DNA of 64,000 nt, from contig NZ_CP031093.1 in the NCBI RefSeq assembly GCF_004851605.1, positions 3,968,692 through 4,032,691 of the forward strand, written 5' to 3'. Source of the DNA: Hydrocarboniclastica marina. GTDB lineage: Bacteria; Pseudomonadota; Gammaproteobacteria; Pseudomonadales; Oleiphilaceae. The notes below the pieces were generated by a model, which made no database searches, had not been told where the DNA came from, and worked only from the letters and a program-made list of their open reading frames with translations. Positions 1 to 8,100 of this stretch are shown here, piece after piece. Both the position numbers and the translations under genes were made by a program. Numbering within the stretch: the first letter of the stretch is position 1; every line of letters begins with the position of its first letter.

Positions 1-1650
1 GATTTCCAGTCCGTGTGCTGCTCCGAGGACTTTTGCCATATCAAGCACGACGAGGTTGGGTTCTTCGTCCCAATCATAACGATAGACATATACATCATCC
101 TGGTTCTGCGCAAGGGCGTCCGCAAGTTCGTACATGCTGGTGATGCCCCATGCTTCCGAGTAATACTTGCCAGCAAGCTGATAGTCACTTGAGTTCTGAA
201 TCAAGGGAATCGTATCCGCAACTTCGGTGGTGTAGTCTTCACGTGATAACAGGAAGAGTTTGTACTCGTCTCGGTTCGTACCAAGAATCACCGGCATTTT
301 ATGGTATTGGCCCGAGCTGAATGTCGTTTTCACATCTGACATTGGAATCACGGTGCCGTCCTGCACGATGGTTGGCATATCGATAAACGCGCCCAATTTC
401 GTCTCATAGAGCGAGTACAGCGATTGTGGAGACATGCCTTTGAGATAGTCAGCGAGCACCGTTTGGGGCATCGTCTCTTGCAGATAAACAGCGTCTGCGC
501 GATTGGCGGCCAGGCCGTCACGCTGCAGTGCGGAAACCAGTATCTCTGACGAACTTGAGGGATACCCAGGTTCTACGTCGTCGGCAAGGTTCTCCGCCAC
601 GGCACGGGTTTGCCAAATACTATGATCGGTAATCCAGCCGAGGGCGGCGCTCTGGATCGCCGCTTTGTGGAAGAGTCCCTCAGTAAGTGGTGATGCCAGC
701 ATTGCCAGCGTCGCCGACGCACCGGCGGACTCACCGAATACCATGACGTTATCCGGGTTCCCGCCGAAGTTGGCGATATGACGATTCACCCATTTCAAGG
801 CATTCACTTGATCCAGTGTGCCGTAATTGCCTGAGCGGGTTTCAGCTGTGGTGCCAGCGTCGTGCATTTGGGGCAAAGAGAACCAACCCAGTGGCCCCAT
901 GCGGTAGTTGAAATTCACGACCACGACGCCATAGGTTTCAGCCAGGTATTTGCCTGTATAGGTACTGCTTTCCCCGAGCGAGTTGCCGCCGCCATAAATC
1001 CATAACATCACCGGCAGGTTATCGGCAGAGGTGGCGTTGGCAGGCTTCCAGATATTGAGGTACAAGCAATCTTCGCTACCGATCATTTCACCGTAAAGCG
1101 ACGTCGGCGCTCCGTTCAATTTGTCGCCCAGCTGGATACACATATCCCCCGGCGCAACCGCAATGATACCGTCCGTGGAGTCAGCAACCGGCAAAGGTTC
1201 TTTCCACCGCCGTTCGCCTACGGGGGCTTGCGCCGCACGGATTCCCTGATAAGTGACTACGCCATTATCCTCATGATACCCATAAAAGGTACCTTGAGCG
1301 GTCTGTACTGCGGTGGATGTATCCAAGGTAAAATCAACACCGGATACAGTGCTGTTATCAGTGGATTTGAATATGCGGCGGCCTGATTGTCCGGTGAACC
1401 CGGGCGGCGCGTCTATTTCGACGTAGTAGCTGCCTGCCGTTAACCCAAAGGCGTACTCACCTTTACTGTTTGTTGTTGTCGTGAGTGAATCTTCGTAATT
1501 GCTCACCGTGACTGCAACGCCCGACTGGGGCACGCCATCGACAGTTACGACCCCCTCGACCTTACAACCCAATAACAGGGAAGCAAATACTGCGGTTACG
1601 ACTATTCGTAGCGCTTGCTTATTCATGATTCTAAAGCCCGAAATCTTCAT
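1..1650 (-). CDS. Type-B carboxylesterase lipoprotein (3' end outside window)
   Basis: Serine hydrolase of the carboxylesterase/lipase type-B family (alpha/beta hydrolase), probably anchored in the outer membrane and splitting esters outside the cytoplasm. My translation starts at an ATG preceded by GGAG and gives a hydrophobic leader ending in a lipobox (LLLGC). A Cna-B-like beta-sandwich segment follows (about residues 30-90), then the esterase domain. The nucleophile elbow FGESAGA puts the serine at residue 308, a TNRDE motif supplies the likely acid, and the AAHG histidine falls at residue 546, close to the window edge. About 550 codons are visible and the C-terminus is missing. It lies 49 bp downstream of a tetR gene on the same strand, so co-transcription and TetR control are likely. 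The substrate is unknown. A second in-frame ATG lies 24 bases further in. Confidence 0.9.
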   Translation of the reverse strand, partial: MKISGFRIMNKQALRIVVTAVFASLLLGCKVEGVVTVDGVPQSGVAVTVSNYEDSLTTTTNSKGEYAFGLTAGSYYVEIDAPPGFTGQSGRRIFKSTDNSTVSGVDFTLDTSTAVQTAQGTFYGYHEDNGVVTYQGIRAAQAPVGERRWKEPLPVADSTDGIIAVAPGDMCIQLGDKLNGAPTSLYGEMIGSEDCLYLNIWKPANATSADNLPVMLWIYGGGNSLGESSTYTGKYLAETYGVVVVNFNYRMGPLGWFSLPQMHDAGTTAETRSGNYGTLDQVNALKWVNRHIANFGGNPDNVMVFGESAGASATLAMLASPLTEGLFHKAAIQSAALGWITDHSIWQTRAVAENLADDVEPGYPSSSSEILVSALQRDGLAANRADAVYLQETMPQTVLADYLKGMSPQSLYSLYETKLGAFIDMPTIVQDGTVIPMSDVKTTFSSGQYHKMPVILGTNRDEYKLFLLSREDYTTEVADTIPLIQNSSDYQLAGKYYSEAWGITSMYELADALAQNQDDVYVYRYDWDEEPNLVVLDMAKVLGAAHGLEI

Positions 1651-1699
1651 TGTTATTCTCCTGTTCATTATTATTTATAACCACTTCCTGGCACTGCAT

Positions 1700-2353
1700 T
1701 TACTTATCCTGAACCAAAATGGACCTGATACCTGAAAATACAAAAGCCGTTGCCTGACTGTAGGCTTCGGCGAAATCGGTATTCAGCTCTTCGTTGGCAT
1801 CGTAATTCGGGTACAAGGCGTCGACCCGAAAGTCATCAGAAAAGACGCTGAAATAGGTCGCCAGGCAAAAGTGCCAATGATGCGATAACTGCGCCGGTGA
1901 TACGTCTGGGTAAATTTGCTTGATACGGGCTAAAAACAGCTGCGATATAGGGTTATAAAATGAGGCGACCATCGACAGGACGGGCGTTTTCTGTCGCATC
2001 ATTTGCGGGACAAGTTTCAGATAATTCCGCCACCCTTCGCTCTCTGAGCTTTTGATGAGCAACGGATCAAAGAACGCCCCGATCACAGCTCGGAACTGCT
2101 CGTCTGGTGGTAGGTTTTCGTCAACCTGTTCCAACCCTTCGCACCTCATCGCATTGATGACAGCAGCGCGACGCTGAATAACTTCGTAAAACAGATTCTC
2201 TTTGCCACCGAACAGATCAGTGACTTCCGCCATACGCACGCCTGCTTGCCGGGTGATCTGACGCACCGAGACTGAGTAGTAACCGTGAAGCGAAAACAAG
2301 GCCTCGGAAGCGTCGAGCAAGGCTTTTCGATTGATTATTGTTCTTTGATTCAT
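1700..2353 (-). CDS. TetR/AcrR family transcriptional regulator
   Basis: DNA-binding repressor of about 217 residues. The N-terminal helix-turn-helix is clear (residues about 10-55: ALLDASEALFSLHGY, then VRQITRQAGVRMAEVTDLFGGKENLF). The rest is a mostly helical ligand-binding domain. I chose the ATG at 2353 over the longer frame reaching 2419 because that extension runs through a palindromic operator at 2401-2420. It sits directly upstream of the esterase lipoprotein on the same strand, so it probably represses itself and the esterase. The inducer cannot be inferred from the sequence. Confidence 0.9.
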   Translation of the reverse strand: MNQRTIINRKALLDASEALFSLHGYYSVSVRQITRQAGVRMAEVTDLFGGKENLFYEVIQRRAAVINAMRCEGLEQVDENLPPDEQFRAVIGAFFDPLLIKSSESEGWRNYLKLVPQMMRQKTPVLSMVASFYNPISQLFLARIKQIYPDVSPAQLSHHWHFCLATYFSVFSDDFRVDALYPNYDANEELNTDFAEAYSQATAFVFSGIRSILVQDK

Positions 2354-2400
2354 CGCCGTGTTTTGCCTGCTGTTACCCGTTCCGTGGAGTGGATATGCGG

Positions 2401-2420
2401 CATGGAACGTTCGTTCCATG
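2401..2420. promoter_or_regulatory. Palindromic TetR operator candidate
   Basis: Perfect inverted repeat with 9-bp arms (CATGGAACG and CGTTCCATG) and a 2-bp spacer, 47 bp upstream of the tetR start. Size and symmetry are typical of TetR-family operators, so autoregulation of the tetR-esterase unit is the simple reading. Confidence 0.7.
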
Positions 2421-2792
2421 AACTTTTATCATGGCACGAGGTGCGTTCAGAAAACAAACAGTGTTGTGCCTATTCAGTTGTTTTAGTGGGCCAGTTCGCA
2501 ATTTGGTAATGCCAAACTTTGGCCGAACATTTTGGCTGAATGGCGTGCTGGGCGAGTAGAAATGCGAGGGCCTATACCATTAATTCGACGGCAGATGACG
2601 AGGCAGACGATACTGGCGCATCGGCATTGTTTAGGTCATCGCGCATGGCCCGGGGACAGTGAACTCAAGCGAAAGGGGTCAATTAATCGAAGAGCGAACG
2701 CCCAAATTTTGAGGAAGACCACGTGTATGGGCGCCTCCCCGCAGGCCGCTATTGGGGCGAGGTTAATATGGGAAACCGGGACAGATTTATTT
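2421..2792. other. Intergenic stretch without a convincing gene
   Basis: About 370 bases upstream of the tetR operator and ahead of a decayed EAL-like fragment. A 91-codon open frame (2532-2807) has arginine-rich composition, no recognisable domain and no ribosome binding site. The segment near 2774-2795 (CCGGGACAGATTTATTTTC) resembles sequence I associate with transposase-gene ends, but no transposase is present. Confidence 0.4.
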
Positions 2793-2918
2793 TCAGGCGC
2801 TCGATAGGACACTCACTTCAACCTCGACCCCCTCGGAGACGACCAGCAGCCCAACACTGCGCCCCATGCTGACGACCACTCCGACAATGGGACGTTTTTG
2901 GAGCGTGGCCGCACGGTA
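2793..2918 (-). pseudogene. Possible decayed EAL-domain fragment
   Basis: Immediately after the stop of the ferritin-like gene, the same frame stays open for 41 codons. Part of it (GRSVGLLVVSEGVEVE) resembles the conserved LGL-VVAEGVETEEQ block of EAL phosphodiesterases. There is no start codon or upstream domain. It could be the remnant of an EAL gene, or a chance match. Confidence 0.25.
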
Positions 2919-3380
2919 TTAAGACAGTAAAGCTCGCGTCGCCGCCAGCGAATCCCCTGCCCCGGCGAGCTCGCGCCGGGCGAAGGCCTGAATCGCTTCC
3001 TCATGAAGCACGATGTAGTCGAAGAACGCCTGATCCTCGGGCGCCGCGTGTTCGAGCATACGGGTAAAAATCCGATAGTACTGCGCCGTCGCCTTGAGCA
3101 TTTGCTGCATGACCCACCGCCAGGGCGCCAGCGACATGGCCAGACCTTCCAGCTCACCCCGCAGGACCCAACCATAGGGGTGCCTGACACTCAGCCCTTT
3201 GTCAGCCATGTATTTCAACACCCGCAGCTTCGTCTGCTCTTCCAACAGCATCAGTTGCGTCCACTTCGCCTTTTTGTCGACATCCCGGCTGAAACGGGCG
3301 GCCGCGGCGAAGGTAGCGGCACCATAGACTTCTGACTGATACAGCCGATACATATCCTCGTAGTATTGCGGGTAACTCAT
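2919..3380 (-). CDS. Ferritin-like helical protein, function unknown
   Basis: A 153-residue, almost entirely helical protein with no signal peptide. It shows two acidic/histidine helix patterns spaced as in ferritin-like four-helix bundles: LLEEQTKLRVLKYM near residues 45-60, and DYIVLHEEAIQAFARREL near 120-140. Those Glu and His residues could bind a di-metal centre, but this is inferred from pattern only. The start is supported by GGAGGAACGTC before the ATG. No close neighbour on the same strand suggests a pathway. Confidence 0.75.
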   Translation of the reverse strand: MSYPQYYEDMYRLYQSEVYGAATFAAAARFSRDVDKKAKWTQLMLLEEQTKLRVLKYMADKGLSVRHPYGWVLRGELEGLAMSLAPWRWVMQQMLKATAQYYRIFTRMLEHAAPEDQAFFDYIVLHEEAIQAFARRELAGAGDSLAATRALLS

Positions 3381-3610
3381 GACGTTCCTCCATGATGGGA
3401 CACGATAGCCATTGACTGAGGCCTACCCACGGTCAAAAAGCATCCCTAGCAGAAGACAATCCCGGAATTTGCCAGAACATTAGCAGTACACTCACCTCAA
3501 GAAAGACAGCACTACCCGGCTCCATGGTGTCCCATTGGTGATCGTACCGCTGGAGTCAATCCTGCCACCAGCTATAATGGCCGCACCCCCGAACCGGCGC
3601 GGAGAACCCT

Positions 3611-4090
3611 ATGCCAATCGAAAAGAATCAGGTGGTCTTGTTCCACTACAGCGTCAGCGATGACCAGGGCAACACCATCGAAAGCTCGCGCGACGGAAAA
3701 CCGAACGCTTACCTGCATGGCCACGGCGGCGTTATCCGGGGCCTTGAAGAAGCCCTGGAAGGTCGCGAAACCGGCGAAAGCTTCAGCGTTACCGTCACCC
3801 CGGACAAAGCCTATGGCCCGCGCAAGCCCGATGCCGTTCAACGGGTACCGGTCAAGCATCTCCTCGGCGCCAAGCGTTGGAAGCCGGGCATGATTGCCCA
3901 GGTGCAAACCGAACAGGGCGCGCGCCATGTGGTCGTCGCCAAAGTCGGGCACAAGTTTGCCGATGTCGACACTAACCACCCCATGGCCGGCAAAACCCTG
4001 ACCTTCGACGTCGAGATCATCGAAGTGCGCGCCGCCGAGCCGGAAGAGATAGCACACGGCCACGCGCATGGGCCGGGTGGGCATCACTGA
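3611..4090 (+). CDS. slyD: FKBP-type peptidyl-prolyl isomerase SlyD
   Basis: Cytoplasmic prolyl isomerase and metallochaperone of 159 residues. The FKBP core opens with VVLFHYSVSDDQGNTIESS and PNAYLHGHGGVIRGLEEAL. The inserted chaperone flap follows (about residues 70-125, including AYGPR and NHPMAGKTLTFDVEI). The tail is histidine-rich (HGHAHGPGGHH), as in SlyD proteins that hand nickel to hydrogenase or urease. GGAG lies before the ATG. It is monocistronic here. The tail is shorter than that of E. coli SlyD, so metal capacity may be lower. Confidence 0.93.
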   Translation: MPIEKNQVVLFHYSVSDDQGNTIESSRDGKPNAYLHGHGGVIRGLEEALEGRETGESFSVTVTPDKAYGPRKPDAVQRVPVKHLLGAKRWKPGMIAQVQTEQGARHVVVAKVGHKFADVDTNHPMAGKTLTFDVEIIEVRAAEPEEIAHGHAHGPGGHH

Positions 4091-4211
4091 GAACAATCTC
4101 GGGGGCTCCTGGTCATCCTAAGAACCCGAAAAACCACGATAGGTTGCATAGCGTTCACGGGTTCAGTGCAAACTGAAACTGGACTTCGAAAAGCTTTTTG
4201 GAGATTTCCAG

Positions 4212-4418
4212 ATGGCGGAAGAGGCATTCTCAGCACTGCAGGACCAGGTTTACTGGAGTATGGGAATAGCCGTTCTCTCGTTTTTTATCGGTTATATCCT
4301 CGTTGCTTTGTTCTTGAAAAGAAGAGGCTCTTCAAAGAAAACAATAGAGATGGCGGCGATAGCTGTAACCACCCTCTGCCTAATTGCCGGATTCAGTGCC
4401 TACCGTGCTTTTGCATGA
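4212..4418 (+). CDS. Small two-helix membrane protein, unknown
   Basis: A 68-residue protein with two predicted membrane helices (about residues 16-36 and 47-66) joined by a basic loop, RRGSSKK. GGAG precedes the ATG at a good distance. No family is recognised. The short loop and lack of catalytic motifs suggest a small structural or regulatory membrane peptide. Confidence 0.6.
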   Translation: MAEEAFSALQDQVYWSMGIAVLSFFIGYILVALFLKRRGSSKKTIEMAAIAVTTLCLIAGFSAYRAFA

Positions 4419-4499
4419 CCACTCAATTCGGCCGCAACTCAACGGTGGTTACACGGAATCGGGATCGTTAGTCTACGGCGACATAGACCAAACCCAGCT

Positions 4500-4997
4500 C
4501 TACCATCCCAAGGCGTCCATTACTACGAAGGTATCGAAGGGCTTCTGAAAATATGGCAGGCCGTTCAACTCGTCTCTCAGCTGCTTCGGAACCTTTCTAT
4601 AGCGCATTGCCATTTCCAGCCGAGTGCCGTTAAAAAGAGTTTCTTCCATGCTTTGCAAGGACTGCTGTGTTTCAAGTGACAAGCCATCCGCGGCACTGAG
4701 AGAACCGATGGTCACAAGGAGATTCAGCAGCTCACTTTCTGCACACTCATCAAGTAGCTGATACTCTCTACCCAACAGGTAGTGCCGGATCTGCTCTGCT
4801 GGCTGGTCCCTCATAATGTCGAGGGCTTCCGAAGGTGGCGTCTTAGCCTCTCCTCTAACCTCGCTGCATCGTTCGACAGCGCCTCCATACTGAGCAATCG
4901 CATCAATTAGATAATTATGAAGCTCTGCCCCCTGATCAGCTTGAACAGGTCCGACGGCTGAGCATAAAGCGAAGAGAATTATTCTGAATGCGATCAC
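4500..4997 (-). CDS. Periplasmic protein of unknown function
   Basis: A 165-residue protein starting at a GTG that overlaps the stop of the upstream gene (GTGA), so the two are translationally coupled. Residues 1-20 look like a Sec signal peptide ending VQADQ. The mature part is helical with two conserved-looking cysteines (ERCSEV and DECAES), which may form a disulfide. No known domain is recognised. Confidence 0.65.
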   Translation of the reverse strand: MIAFRIILFALCSAVGPVQADQGAELHNYLIDAIAQYGGAVERCSEVRGEAKTPPSEALDIMRDQPAEQIRHYLLGREYQLLDECAESELLNLLVTIGSLSAADGLSLETQQSLQSMEETLFNGTRLEMAMRYRKVPKQLRDELNGLPYFQKPFDTFVVMDALGW

Positions 4998-5332
4998 TGG
5001 GCTACCTCGCAGCCTTTTGTAATCGCCTTCCAGAAAGTTCTTTGCTTGTGGTTCAGGTTGGCGTCCAGTGCACGCATTTTGGCTACGCTTTCAACCTGTG
5101 CTCTTCTAATGCTAGGGATCCGGGACATGGCGAGTGAAAAATTCCGCCACTCAAAAGAAGCTATGTTTATTGCTGATCCTACAGTATTGCTTTTCGTGAA
5201 GAGCGAATGCATTACGCCCGCTGGGATCAACGTTGAAATCATTGCCATGTTTCGATTGATCTTCTGGATGTTATCGATCGCCTCCACATCCCCTTTCTCT
5301 AGCTTTAATCCCTGGATTGATGGGCATTCCAT
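4994..5332 (-). CDS. Hypothetical protein coupled to downstream periplasmic gene
   Basis: A 112-residue protein, weakly amphipathic, without signal peptide or known domain. AGGAG precedes the ATG, and its stop overlaps the start of the next gene by four bases. A TATAAT box lies about 40 bases upstream. It looks somewhat richer in A+T than slyD, which is compatible with acquired DNA, but this was not measured. Confidence 0.6.
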   Translation of the reverse strand: MECPSIQGLKLEKGDVEAIDNIQKINRNMAMISTLIPAGVMHSLFTKSNTVGSAINIASFEWRNFSLAMSRIPSIRRAQVESVAKMRALDANLNHKQRTFWKAITKGCEVAQ

Positions 5333-5368
5333 GTCGGTCTCCTAAGGTCATACCTGACTATGCGGCAT

Positions 5369-5374
5369 ATTATA
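5369..5374 (-). promoter_or_regulatory. Candidate -10 box for the 5332-4500 gene pair
   Basis: TATAAT on the minus strand, 36 bases before the start codon at 5332. No good -35 hexamer is visible at 16-18 bp, so this is only half of a promoter. Confidence 0.35.
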
Positions 5375-5566
5375 AGAGATCAGATTGCGATGGGTTGAGT
5401 AGTAGACCGAACTTTCCGCAGTTGACCTTAGAGGCGTTTACTGCGCAGCCACCTCAATAGCTTTCTTGGTCCCAATCGGGAAAACTCCCGTGGGCTTCCC
5501 CGAGTGCCTGGCAGTTCACGCCTCGCCCGTGATGTCTATGAGACCCAGAGTGGTCCAGCGTCGTTG

Positions 5567-6319
5567 TCAGCGACTGCCCTGCCTTCTCCTAGCCAACCTC
5601 AACAGAAACAGACCAAGGGCGAAGAGTGGGATAGTGCCCGGTTCTGTCACGGCGACCGGCGCTTGCCCGTAGACAAGCGACATCGCGGTCCATCCGGGAT
5701 TCAGCTCGGCGAGCACGGTCGCGCTGCCGATGAAGTTAGTGCCGTCAAACCCCACCCGCTGAAGGGTCGGGGTCGTGCCCGAGGCACGGGTGAAGTACAT
5801 GAAATCTGCTGCGGCATCGTAGGACATGGACATCCATTCCGGCGTCAGGTCTGCAAGCACGGTTGCGCTGCCGATGAAGTCCGTGCCATCGAAACCCACT
5901 TTTTGGAGCGTGGTGACCGTGCCCGAGGCGCGTGTGAAGTACATGAAATTGGCCATGGGATCATAGGACATGGACATCCATTCGGGGTTCAGCTCAGTCA
6001 GTACGGTCGCGCTGCCGATGAAATCCGTGCCGTCGAACCCGACCCGCTGAAGCGTGGGCGTAGCGCCCGAGACGCGCGTGAAGTACATAAAACCCGCCGC
6101 GGCATCGTAGGACATGGACATCCATTCCGGATTCAGCTCCGCCAGCACCGTCGCGGAGCCGCTAAATGAGGTGCCGTCGAATCCCACGCTTTCCAGGCGT
6201 GGGCCGGTGCCTGTATCGCGGCTGAAAAGCACATCGGAAATAGGAAAGGCTTGCGCCGCACCAGCGGCCAGAAACAGAGCCAGGCAAAGGAGCGAAGTAG
6301 ATAATCCAGAGTGCCGCAT
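5567..6319 (-). CDS. PEP-CTERM-like exported protein with four 48-residue repeats
   Basis: A 250-residue exported protein. The signal peptide (residues 1-24, ending GAAQA) is followed by four near-identical repeats of about 48 residues, each built around VGFDGT-F-GSATVL-ELNPEWMSMSYD and FMYFTRASG. Their layout suggests a small beta-propeller or solenoid. The C-terminus reads TEPGT, then a hydrophobic helix, then RLARRR, which matches the exosortase-sorted PEP-CTERM layout although the tripeptide is TEP rather than PEP. The ATG at 6319 follows AAGGAAAATCCC and is preferred over an upstream start that would spoil the signal peptide. The repeats are similar at DNA level too, so copy number could vary by recombination. 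Confidence 0.82.
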   Translation of the reverse strand: MRHSGLSTSLLCLALFLAAGAAQAFPISDVLFSRDTGTGPRLESVGFDGTSFSGSATVLAELNPEWMSMSYDAAAGFMYFTRVSGATPTLQRVGFDGTDFIGSATVLTELNPEWMSMSYDPMANFMYFTRASGTVTTLQKVGFDGTDFIGSATVLADLTPEWMSMSYDAAADFMYFTRASGTTPTLQRVGFDGTNFIGSATVLAELNPGWTAMSLVYGQAPVAVTEPGTIPLFALGLFLLRLARRRQGSR

Positions 6320-6660
6320 GGGATTTTCCTTATCTCGACGGGAGCAGGAATACGGCAGCAATGCCTGAGCCAACTGTTGAAGGTAAATCTATATCAATCC
6401 CTTGAAAGCAAACGCCTGTTGATGAGTCGCCGGATGTGTGCATTTTACTGACGGTTTTAATTTACAACTCGACCGGCAAAGGCTTTCGCCCGCAAGTCGG
6501 ACGGCTACACAACCATCACAACATGACTCTTACCCAGTTCCAGGGGTATTCGGGAAACAAGGCCACCGGCATTGCATTCACGGCTAATTATTGTCCACAA
6601 CGCCCGATTTCACGGATGCAAAGGTTCCGTACGGAAACCCACCCGGCCGCGTCCTCTCTT
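6320..6660. other. Intergenic stretch, no gene seen
   Basis: About 340 bases between the divergent PEP-CTERM and toxin-antitoxin genes. It must contain the PEP-CTERM promoter, but I could not place convincing hexamers. No structured RNA is evident. Confidence 0.5.
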
Positions 6661-6663
6661 TAC

Positions 6664-6694
6664 TTGATATAAAACCGGAACCCGGGTGTATACT
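6664..6694 (+). promoter_or_regulatory. Candidate promoter of the Xre/RES operon
   Basis: TTGATA at 6664-6669 and TATACT at 6689-6694 with a 19-bp spacer (longer than ideal), about 45 bp upstream of the antitoxin ATG. The -10 covers a GTG that could start a longer antitoxin, which argues for the shorter protein. Confidence 0.45.
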
Positions 6695-6739
6695 AGCCAA
6701 AAGGCGGGTAATTTGGCGCCACATGTCGGGGGTTTATTC

Positions 6740-7264
6740 ATGGCATTACCCATCAATCCAGACGGAGATAAAGCTCAGATCAAAACGGGTCATGAGCAAG
6801 ATAGCCAAGCCGGGCGTTTTATACCGACGACGCGAGCCAGCAGGTCTACCAAGGCCCTGCGGTACCGCGACGGTAACGTTTCCGCGGTAAAGTTCGAGGG
6901 TATCGAAGGCGTTCGGACAATTCGCCGGGGCGAAGATTTCGCAGCGCTGGAGGCGTTAAAGAAAGCGCTGGATATAAACGATTCCGAAGTTGCTCACGTC
7001 GTAGGTATATCTGGTCGCACGCTCGAACGGCGCCGGCGCCAAGGGCGCCTTGAGCCCAAGGATACCGACCGGGTTGCCTCTCTGTTCAGTGTACTGGAGG
7101 ATGCGGTAGCCCTGTTCGAGGGAGACGAGGAGAAAGCCCGGCGTTGGCTTCGGACGCCTGTTAGGGGCTTGGCCAACCACACGCCTTTGGCTCTGCTGGA
7201 TACCGAGACGGGCTCCCGCATGGTTCGCGACCTCATAGGGCGGCTGGAACATGGCGTGCTCTGA
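6740..7264 (+). CDS. Xre/MbcA/ParS-type antitoxin of a RES toxin
   Basis: Antitoxin of about 174 residues that should bind and neutralise the RES toxin encoded next, and repress the operon. The middle carries a helix-turn-helix-like segment (DSEVAHVVGISGRTLERRRRQGRLEP). The C-terminus is the toxin-binding MbcA/ParS/Xre domain (DAVALFEGDEEKARRWLRTP, then ANHTPLALLDTETGSRMVRDLIGRLEHG), where the family motif 'W-----A-LG--P--LL-T--G' is recognisable. The final base of its stop overlaps the toxin ATG (TGATG). The ATG at 6740 has GGGGG upstream. Confidence 0.9.
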   Translation: MALPINPDGDKAQIKTGHEQDSQAGRFIPTTRASRSTKALRYRDGNVSAVKFEGIEGVRTIRRGEDFAALEALKKALDINDSEVAHVVGISGRTLERRRRQGRLEPKDTDRVASLFSVLEDAVALFEGDEEKARRWLRTPVRGLANHTPLALLDTETGSRMVRDLIGRLEHGVL

Positions 7265-7728
7265 TGAAATTTTACCGTATAACCAAGAGGAAGCACCGGG
7301 AAAGCGCGTTTACCGGCCAGGGTGCGAGCCTTTACCCAGGCCGGTGGAACCATCGCCATCACCGGGCGGTTTATCTGACTGAGAGCGTGTCGTTAGCGCA
7401 GTTGGAGATTCTGGTTCACCTGAGAGAGGAGGATGGTCTCGCGGATTATGTGCTTTTTGAAGTGGACATTAGTGAAGACAAAATTCAGCTGCTTCACGAC
7501 GAAGACTACCCCGACAATTGGGCCAAGGAGCCAGCGACCTCCTCTACCCGGGATATCGGAACCGAATTTATGAACAGGCACACCGCGTTGGGGCTTAGGG
7601 TGCGGTCCAGCGTCGTTCACCAGGAATACAACTTGCTCCTGAACCCCATGCACGCCGATGCTGCCTCGGTAATCGAGAACGCCACGGAAACCACCGTACG
7701 GTTTGATCCTCGTTTAGAGCGCTCGTAG
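7264..7728 (+). CDS. RES-domain toxin (NAD+-consuming family)
   Basis: Toxin of 154 residues in the RES family, whose studied members degrade or ADP-ribosylate with NAD+ and halt growth. The expected landmarks are present: an N-terminal YRITK arginine/tyrosine, GRWNHRHHRAVYLTES with the aromatic and glutamate/serine residues of the active cleft, SLAQLEILVH, and a late HQEYNLLLNPMH segment in place of the usual P-S--v----N-llnp. Translation is coupled to the antitoxin by a TGATG junction, the usual order for RES-Xre modules. Full length and no frame disruption suggest it is active. Confidence 0.9.
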   Translation: MKFYRITKRKHRESAFTGQGASLYPGRWNHRHHRAVYLTESVSLAQLEILVHLREEDGLADYVLFEVDISEDKIQLLHDEDYPDNWAKEPATSSTRDIGTEFMNRHTALGLRVRSSVVHQEYNLLLNPMHADAASVIENATETTVRFDPRLERS

Positions 7729-8100
7729 GTCCCCGATCTAGCGCTGCCTGCATCGTGTTCCGTGTTCTAACGTCCACTCCATAGCCCGCTCTGTTCAGCG
7801 TTACGCTGACGACGCATTCCTATCCGCGGGCGTATCAGCGAGTGTTTTCGGGTTCGTGATCCACCGAGGGGAATGCCCCAGAAAGATACCTATACACTAC
7901 GCCACTTCGTGGGGCGGGGAAGGAGCGCGCAAGGGCCGTTAAGGCAGGCCCTTGCGAACAGAGCTGATGCCCCGCAGTTTAATGCCGGAAACGCTTGGGC
8001 TTCGGCCTTCAAATCGGCGTAAACCCTACCTGGGAAAGAGCTTTCAACATCCCCCGGTTTTCGGTGGGCGGCTGAATAAATTACTTTGAGGATTCCGTCT
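7729..8100. other. Intergenic stretch with hairpins
   Basis: No gene is supported. It contains a perfect 10-bp inverted repeat at 7928-7956 and, just before it, an imperfect hairpin (CGCCAC-TTC-GTGGGGCG). This is the leader region of the DUF2059 gene. Confidence 0.5.
7928..7956. repeat. Perfect 10-bp inverted repeat upstream of DUF2059 gene
   Basis: Arms CGCAAGGGCC and GGCCCTTGCG with a 9-base loop. It is not followed by a T-run, so it is not a standard terminator. It could be an mRNA leader hairpin or a terminator needing Rho. Confidence 0.5.

Noticed and set aside
2532-2807. 91-codon frame on the plus strand
   Set aside because: No binding site and no protein-like features.
5504-6169. Long open frame antisense to the PEP-CTERM repeats
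   Set aside because: It is the mirror image of the repeats; no start signal or plausible protein composition.
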